Of a DNA stretch of 32,534 nucleotides, positions 28,964-32,534 are shown in pieces (position 1 is the first letter of the stretch; each line of letters starts with the position of its first letter). The notes under the pieces were generated by a model, which was not told the DNA's origin, searched no databases, and worked only from the letters and a program-made list of their open reading frames with translations. The position numbers were made by a program, and so were the translations under genes. The DNA is from Calidithermus roseus (GTDB lineage Bacteria > Deinococcota > Deinococci > Deinococcales > Thermaceae). The DNA lies in assembly GCF_003574095.1 (NCBI RefSeq), contig NZ_QWLA01000040.1, positions 1-32,534 on the forward strand, written 5' to 3'.

Positions 28964-29596
28964 ATGGGCTACACCCACTACTGGTACGTACAAGACCTCG
29001 CGCTGCTGAAAACCCGACTGCCCGCCATCGCCGCCGACTTCCAGCGGCTCCTGCCCCACCTCCCCCCCCTAGCGGGATCGCTGGGGCAAGGAAAAGCCAA
29101 AATCGGCCCGAAGGAACTCGTCTTCAACGGCCCCGAGCCGGAGGACTACGAGAGCTTTGTCCTCAGCGCCCGCCTGGAGGACTACGACCAAACCAAGCAA
29201 GGGCTCTTCGCCTTCTGCAAGACCGAGCGCCGCCCCTACGACCGGGCAGTCCAGGTCGCCCTCACCCTCCTGCGCTGGCACGCCGGGGAAGCGGTGCGCG
29301 TGACCTCCGACGGCGGGCTGCTGGACTGGCAGGCGGCGGTGGGGCTGGTGGAGAAGGAGCTCGGCTACCCGGTGGACCCCTTCTTCGTGCTGGAGCGCGA
29401 GCTGGTGGAGGTGAGGGACCGGCAGGGGCGGCGTTTCCTGGTGGAGGCCGAGAAGGAGGGGGTCTACCTCAACTACCTGCACTGGTTGGCCGAAGAGAAG
29501 AAAATCCCCTTCAACCCGCCCTTCCAGGTGGGGGAAGCGGTGCGGAGGGGGCTGGCCAGCCCCCTCCCCGGAGTGGAAGGGGTCTTCTACCTCTGA
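28964..29596 (+). CDS. Conserved phage/plasmid protein of the MGYTHYW type
   Basis: The 210-residue protein starts MGYTHYWYVQDLALLKTRLP, a start typical of a widespread family of uncharacterised phage and plasmid proteins. Middle segments include LVFNGPEPEDYESFVLSARL and FAFCKTERRPYDRAVQVALT, where the CKT-x-R-x-P-YD pattern is conserved in the family as I remember it. The function is unknown. AAGGAGAAG precedes the start. The 3' end is followed by a remnant of the upstream gene type and then another hairpin. Confidence 0.75.
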   Translation: MGYTHYWYVQDLALLKTRLPAIAADFQRLLPHLPPLAGSLGQGKAKIGPKELVFNGPEPEDYESFVLSARLEDYDQTKQGLFAFCKTERRPYDRAVQVALTLLRWHAGEAVRVTSDGGLLDWQAAVGLVEKELGYPVDPFFVLERELVEVRDRQGRRFLVEAEKEGVYLNYLHWLAEEKKIPFNPPFQVGEAVRRGLASPLPGVEGVFYL

Positions 29597-29608
29597 GCCG
29601 CAGGAAGG

Positions 29609-29653
29609 AATCGGCTGGAGTCGGCCCAGCGGGTATCGGGGTTCAGCGCTTGA
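29609..29653 (+). pseudogene. 3'-end remnant duplicating the gene at 28628-28888
   Basis: Fourteen codons and a stop read NRLESAQRVSGFSA. The intact gene ends KRLESAQWVSGFSA. The DNA matches at most positions over 45 bases. Only the tail remains, with no start. It is a recombination scar between two gene copies. Confidence 0.85.
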
Positions 29654-29682
29654 GAGGTAGCCCAGTATTCCGATAGTGCCAG

Positions 29683-29711
29683 GGGGTGGGGCAGAAGCCC
29701 CACCCCACTCT
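29683..29711 (+). repeat. Backbone hairpin copy (GGGGTGGGGC, loop AGAA)
   Basis: GGGGTGGGGC (29683-29692), AGAA, GCCCCACCCC (29697-29706), a 10-bp stem preceded by TGCCAG. It lies before the AAGGAG site of the zinc-ribbon gene. The stem sequence differs from the main type while pairing is perfect. Confidence 0.88.
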
Positions 29712-29731
29712 CGAGGGCGAAAGGAGAAGGC

Positions 29732-30028
29732 ATGGTGCAGCTTCCTGTTTACCTTTCCCCAGTCCCCACCAGGCTTCAGCGTTTACAGGCCGAGCGTGAG
29801 CGCATCCGGACCAGGCTCCGTCAAAGCCGCGACCCCGACGAGCGCAGGCGGCTCGACGACGCCCTATTCGAGTTGCGCTGTGCCATCCGTGTCGAGCGCG
29901 AACGCGCCGCCGGAGTGCGCTGGCGCTGCGAGGAGTGCGGCTTCAGCGCCCGCCCCAGCGAATGGCTCGAGTTCTGCCCGGAGTGCGGGGGTCGCTGGGA
30001 GATAGGAAAGGAGCTGAAAGGGCAGTAG
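29732..30028 (+). CDS. Small zinc-ribbon protein with coiled coil
   Basis: The 98-residue protein has an N-terminal coiled coil (RLQRLQAERERIRTRLRQSR, about residues 14-60) and a C-terminal zinc ribbon with Cys66/Cys69 (WRCEECGF) and Cys82/Cys85 (EFCPECGG). Such small ribbon proteins often bind DNA, RNA or a protein partner; the specific role is unknown. AAGGAGAAG precedes ATG 29732. A hairpin copy lies on each side. The ribbon spacing (C-x2-C-x12-C-x2-C) is intact. Confidence 0.75.
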   Translation: MVQLPVYLSPVPTRLQRLQAERERIRTRLRQSRDPDERRRLDDALFELRCAIRVERERAAGVRWRCEECGFSARPSEWLEFCPECGGRWEIGKELKGQ

Positions 30029-30077
30029 TTATCTTGCCCCCCCGGATACCCCGGATTGGGGACGGGGGCAAGAACCA

Positions 30078-30100
30078 GGGGGCGCAAGCCCCTTTTCTCT
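30078..30100 (+). repeat. Backbone hairpin copy (short stem, loop GCAA)
   Basis: GGGGC (30079-30083), GNRA loop GCAA, GCCCC (30088-30092), TTTTCTCTTT, preceded by GAACCAGG. Stem is shorter but loop, flanks and position before AAAGGAGG and ATG 30116 fit the family. Confidence 0.85.
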
Positions 30101-30115
30101 TTCCAAAGGAGGCAT

Positions 30116-30643
30116 ATGAGCACGAGAGCGCAGATCGTGATAGAAGACCTCGAGGCCATCAAGCTGTACAAGCACTGCGACGGCTACCCCGCAGGGGTCC
30201 TGCCGGTTCTCGAGCCCTGCGTGGAGGCTTTCCTCAAGCGGCGGGGCTGGGACCCCGAGTACCTGCTGGCCCGGCTGGTGATGGCCTTCGGCCTGGCCGA
30301 GGAGCGCCATCGCCAGGCGATGAAAGCCCACCCGACCCTGGGAGAGCGCTACCGCCACCCCGAGACCACCGGCTACGGCCTCAGCCGGGAATGGTACGCG
30401 GACATCGAGTGGGTCTACCGGGTGCGGCGAGACGGGAGCGTCGAGGTCTGGAAGACGGGAGAGGATTGGTGGGGCGCGGCGGAGCGGGGCGAGGATGCCC
30501 CCTGGGAGCGCTGTGCCCGGCTCCTCCCGGAGGAGGAAGCCGCCGGGTGGCGGAAGGTCCCCTGGGCCCGAGAGGAGCGAAAGGCGATGCGGGCCTTCTA
30601 CGGCCTAGAGGAGGTCTCATGCGGCGTATCGACGACCCCATAG
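30116..30643 (+). CDS. Conserved phage/plasmid protein (YKHCDGYP type)
   Basis: The 175-residue protein begins MSTRAQIVIEDLEAIKLYKH and continues CDGYPAGVLPVLEPCVEAFL. The STRA-x-I ... LYKHxDGYP signature is shared by a family of uncharacterised proteins in phages, archaea and plasmids. Later GLSREWYADIEWVYRVRRDG looks like the second conserved block. AAAGGAGG precedes ATG 30116. The last 25 bases overlap the next gene, which has its own ribosome binding site inside this one. The C-terminal residues after LEEVS are set by that overlap. Function unknown. Confidence 0.75.
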   Translation: MSTRAQIVIEDLEAIKLYKHCDGYPAGVLPVLEPCVEAFLKRRGWDPEYLLARLVMAFGLAEERHRQAMKAHPTLGERYRHPETTGYGLSREWYADIEWVYRVRRDGSVEVWKTGEDWWGAAERGEDAPWERCARLLPEEEAAGWRKVPWAREERKAMRAFYGLEEVSCGVSTTP

Positions 30644-30903
30644 CTTTGCGGGACTGCCTGGCCCGGCTATTCGGTGATGCCAACCTGACCGTGGCCCAGG
30701 CCCGGCTGCTGCTGGCCTCGAGGGGCATCCGGGTCCGTCAGAGGGTGCTCGAGGCGGCCCTGAAACTCCCTGCGGCAGACCCCAAGGCCTCCCTCGCCCC
30801 TCGACCCAAGCCCAATCCCCGGCCCCGCCTGAAGCCCCTGGATGACCTGCCGCTCACCCCCAGGGAGCAGGAGATCATGGAGCGGCTGCGTGGCGGTCGC
30901 TGA
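30619..30903 (+). CDS. Unknown 94-residue basic protein
   Basis: ATG 30619 follows GAGGAGG with 5-base spacing inside the 3' end of the previous gene. The protein reads MRRIDDPIALRDCLARLFGD, then TVAQARLLLASRGIRVRQRV, a helix-turn-helix-like region, and a Pro/Lys/Arg-rich linker (PKPNPRPRLKP) before a last helix with LTPREQEIMERLRGG. The last part resembles the start of LuxR-type helices (LTPREQEI) but is too short for a domain. It may bind nucleic acid. No hairpin precedes it, in keeping with the overlap. Confidence 0.6.
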   Translation: MRRIDDPIALRDCLARLFGDANLTVAQARLLLASRGIRVRQRVLEAALKLPAADPKASLAPRPKPNPRPRLKPLDDLPLTPREQEIMERLRGGR

Positions 30904-30951
30904 AGCGAGCCTTGCAGAGAACGGGAGCTTTGGCGCTGAAGTGAGGGAGGC

Positions 30952-31392
30952 GTGGAAGAGATCGACGAGCTGGAAACCTGTCTGGAGGGACTGGCCCTGG
31001 CCCAGGTCGCGCGCAACCGTGCCAGGGAGGCCCTGGAGCTCGCGCGCGCTACCGCTCTGCTCTCAGGAGCGATAAGCGGGAAGAACGCCGAGGAGCGGGA
31101 GGCCTAGGCCCGCACCACCCTGGCCGAGGAGTACCGGGCACTGGAGGTTGCCGAGGAGCGCCTGATCTGGGCCAGGGCCCGGGCCGAGGTGGCGCGGGCG
31201 CGGTTTGAGGTAGCAAAGGAAAGCGGGTTCGGGAGGGAAGCCTTAAGCCTCGCGGGAGAAAAGGCCCGGCTCGAGGCCCGCCTGCTGGAGATCGAGGAGG
31301 CCCTTTCCATCGAACGGGCCGAGGGGAGGGAGGTCGAGCTAACCCGGCAGTTCCTCGAGGAGTACGAAAACCAGGACGAACACGGCAGATAG
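30952..31392 (+). pseudogene. Coiled-coil phage-type protein interrupted by an amber codon
   Basis: From GTG 30952 the frame reads CLEGLALAQVARNRAREALE, then GAISGKNAEEREA and TAG (31105-31107). The same frame continues without break as ARTTLAEEYRALEVAEERLI, ARAEVARARFEVAKESGF and a long charged coiled coil to TAG at 31390-31392. The SGKNAEER motif followed by a long coil is common in small phage proteins. Replacing TAG by CAG (Gln) would restore a 146-residue protein, so this is probably a single C-to-T change. An internal GTG at 31189 could give a shorter product. The GTG start has GGAGG only one base away, so the 5' end may also be damaged. Confidence 0.75.
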
Positions 31393-31399
31393 GAGCCAG

Positions 31400-31426
31400 G
31401 GGGCGGCAGAGGCCGCCCCGCTTCTT
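31400..31426 (+). repeat. Backbone hairpin copy (loop AGAG)
   Basis: GGGGCGGC (31400-31407), AGAG, GCCGCCCC (31412-31419), GCTTCTTT, preceded by GCCAG. It lies before the GGAGG site and ATG 31451 of the SWIM gene. Confidence 0.9.
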
Positions 31427-31450
31427 TGTGCGCTGGAGGAAACCACAACC

Positions 31451-31720
31451 ATGAGCAAACTGCAAAGGATCGAGGGTTTCCTGAGCCGCCTCGAGCGAGC
31501 CGAGGCAATCCTGCTGGAGGGACGGGTGCACAGGGTGGAGGGCCTGCCCCAGGTGTACGTGGTGCGGGGGAGCGAGCACTACCTGGCGGACCTGGAGCGC
31601 GAGTCCTGCACCTGCCCCGACCACGCCAAGGGGAACACCTGCAAGCACCTCCTGGCGGCGGTGCTGCTCGAGCGGGCCGAGAAGCGTAAAGACCGGGAGG
31701 CGGTAGAGACCAGGGCCTAG
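31451..31720 (+). CDS. SWIM zinc-finger protein
   Basis: The 89-residue protein has the SWIM motif Cys53-x-Cys55 ... Cys64-x-His66 in ESCTCPDHAKGNTCKHLLAA, preceded by a strand pattern VYVVRGSEHYLADLE that is typical before the finger. SWIM domains bind DNA or proteins; small stand-alone ones occur in plasmids and phages of thermophiles and partner recombination proteins. CTGGAGG lies 13 bases upstream of ATG 31451. The next gene encodes a Rad52-type annealing protein, so a joint role in recombination is plausible. Confidence 0.88.
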   Translation: MSKLQRIEGFLSRLERAEAILLEGRVHRVEGLPQVYVVRGSEHYLADLERESCTCPDHAKGNTCKHLLAAVLLERAEKRKDREAVETRA

Positions 31721-31726
31721 GGCCAA

Positions 31727-31754
31727 GGGGCGGCAGGAGCCGCCCCACTTCTTC
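31727..31754 (+). repeat. Backbone hairpin copy (loop AGGA) before the Rad52-like gene
   Basis: GGGGCGGC (31727-31734), AGGA, GCCGCCCC (31739-31746), ACTTCTTC, preceded by GGCCAA. Loop and stem match the copy at 17445-17466, 14 kb away. Confidence 0.9.
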
Positions 31755-31775
31755 GAGTGAAAGGAGGAAAAGGTT

Positions 31776-32300
31776 ATGAATATCAGCAACAATCCGATCA
31801 GTGTCCTGAGCGCACCGCTCAGCGCGGAGGAGATCGAGTGGAAGGTCATCGCGGCCAAGAACGGGAGCACCACCATCGCCCCCTACATCGACGCGAGGGC
31901 CGTCATGACCCGCCTTGACCGGGCCTTTGGGGCCTTCGGCTGGAGCGTGCGCTACACCCCGGCCCAGGTGGGCAACGAGCACGGGGTCATCGCCAGCATC
32001 GCCATCCGGAACCCCGAGACCGGGGAGTGGGTGGAGAAGCAGGACGGGAGCGGGGCCAGCGACATGGAGCCCTTCAAAGGCGGCATCTCGGGGGCGCTGA
32101 AGCGGGCGGCCACCGCCTGGGGGATCGGGCGGGAGCTTTACACCTACCCCAGGGTGATTGTGGAGGGAGAGCACAAGTACATCCCCTGGAAGGTGCTGGA
32201 GCGGCTCAAGGGGCTCCCCAAAGCGGTAGCCGAAGGCAAGCCCCTGCCCGAGGTCATCCGGCTCACCGCGGATGGGGAGAGTGTGCGGAAGGGGGGATAA
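31776..32300 (+). CDS. Rad52/Rad22-family single-strand annealing protein
   Basis: The 174-residue protein carries the Rad52-type core: YIDARAVMTRLDRAFGAFGW, SIAIRNPETGEWVEKQDGSG and FKGGISGALKRAATAWGIGR followed by ELYTY. The K-G-x-x-[ST]-x-ALKRA-[AC] motif and the strand order are those of the Rad52/Rad22 family used by phages and plasmids for single-strand annealing; DdrA of Deinococcus is a relative. It would promote annealing of complementary strands during replication or transfer of the element. AAAGGAGG precedes ATG 31776. It ends the plus-strand series. Confidence 0.88.
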   Translation: MNISNNPISVLSAPLSAEEIEWKVIAAKNGSTTIAPYIDARAVMTRLDRAFGAFGWSVRYTPAQVGNEHGVIASIAIRNPETGEWVEKQDGSGASDMEPFKGGISGALKRAATAWGIGRELYTYPRVIVEGEHKYIPWKVLERLKGLPKAVAEGKPLPEVIRLTADGESVRKGG

Positions 32301-32355
32301 TCATCCTTCAGGCACCTGCGGTTAACATTTATGGTCTGTTTGTTGAGTGAAATTG

Positions 32356-32384
32356 TTGACATAAATTAACATCCATCGTACCCT
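32356..32384 (+). promoter_or_regulatory. Strong promoter of the XRE regulator gene
   Basis: TTGACA (32356-32361), 17-base spacer, TACCCT (32379-32384). Direct repeats TTAACAT at 32322-32328 and 32366-32372 and inverted ATTTAT/ATAAAT flank it and may be operator sites for the repressor encoded next. Confidence 0.75.
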
Positions 32385-32406
32385 TTGAAAAGGGGTGAGC
32401 AGGTCG

Positions 32407-32534
32407 GTGAACGTCGGCTACATTCAGCCACTCCGCGAACAGCGGGGTCTAAGTCAAACCGATCTGGGTAACAAGGTCGGGGTGACCCGGCAGACCATCG
32501 CGGTCTGGGAGAAGGGTGAGCGCATGCCATCTAT
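32407..32534 (+). CDS. XRE-family HTH regulator, cut by window edge
   Basis: The frame from GTG 32407 reads VNVGYIQPLREQRGLSQTDL, then GNKVGVTRQTIAVWEKGERM, a textbook Cro/CI-type helix-turn-helix with the recognition helix VTRQTIAVWEKG. GTG 32395 in the same frame lies only 10 bases after the -10 box and is an alternative, near-leaderless start; AGGGGTG then serves GTG 32407. Regulators of this kind control excision, transfer or toxin genes of mobile elements. The gene continues past the window. Confidence 0.85.
   Translation, partial: MNVGYIQPLREQRGLSQTDLGNKVGVTRQTIAVWEKGERMPS

Noticed and set aside
1-32534. tRNA or rRNA genes and tRNA-linked attachment sites
   Set aside because: I found no cloverleaf with a TTC-type loop and acceptor pairing on either strand, and no matching direct repeats at island borders that I could support by eye.

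Overview
The window looks like an accessory region (genomic island, integrated element or plasmid segment) of a thermophilic Deinococcota bacterium, most likely Thermaceae and probably Meiothermus-like. The reasons are a Thermus-type 302-residue manganese catalase, GC-rich codon use, very frequent CTCGAG sites, and several promoters whose -10 box lies only 6 to 8 bases before the start codon (leaderless mRNAs). No tRNA, rRNA or core housekeeping operon is visible. Broken genes and transposon remnants mark most junctions.

Layout. 1-1060: tail of a TnpB gene with its right-end hairpin, inserted in a PIN-domain gene, followed by a truncated Cas4/RecB-type nuclease. 1062-3020: divergent manganese catalase and oxyR, a peroxide-defence pair. 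2959-4159: a decayed ParS/MbcA-type antitoxin and a gene-poor stretch with hairpins, phased CTCGAG copies and a 27-bp nested inverted repeat. 4160-5457 (minus): ATPase fragment, Phd/VapC toxin-antitoxin pair, unknown fragment. 5537-5840: an intact-looking omega RNA followed by an iscB gene cut off after about 33 codons. 5881-14719: a plus-strand run with an FAD oxidoreductase, two unknown proteins, an ABC exporter (one ATPase, two permeases), an aldo/keto reductase, a kanamycin-nucleotidyltransferase-like protein, an unknown protein and a cytochrome P450. It reads as a small-molecule biosynthesis, export and self-resistance cluster. 14845-16594: two broken transposase genes. 16913-19487: SLOG-type protein, small genes, a VapBC-like pair and a Tudor-like-domain protein. 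19794-25052: LuxR-type regulator, an Asn-alternating repeat protein, a radical SAM enzyme, an SdpI-like membrane protein, an NPPL-motif methyltransferase and a serine hydrolase. 25137-32300: a long plus-strand series of small plasmid/phage-type genes (two zincins including ArdC, DUF433/DUF5615 pair, SWIM finger, Rad52-like annealing protein). It ends in the start of an XRE repressor gene with a strong promoter.

The most interesting system is at 19.8-25.1 kb. A protein with about 40 residues of X-Asn dipeptides sits beside a radical SAM enzyme, an N-methyltransferase candidate and an SdpI-type immunity candidate. The repeat closely resembles the C-terminal half of the polytheonamide core, a membrane-pore RiPP made by radical SAM epimerisation and Asn N-methylation. 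I read this as a candidate new RiPP system, but its 5' part (a Tat/lipoprotein signal) is in another frame, so the locus may be frameshifted.

The second strong signal is a family of GC-rich hairpins (typically CCAGGGGGCGGC, 4-base loop, GCCGCCCCC, then CTTCTTT). One lies directly before the ribosome binding site of nearly every gene from 27.1 to 31.8 kb, with relatives at 0.8, 3.3, 3.7, 17.4 and 25.3 kb. Their spread suggests one mobile backbone into which the biosynthetic clusters were inserted.
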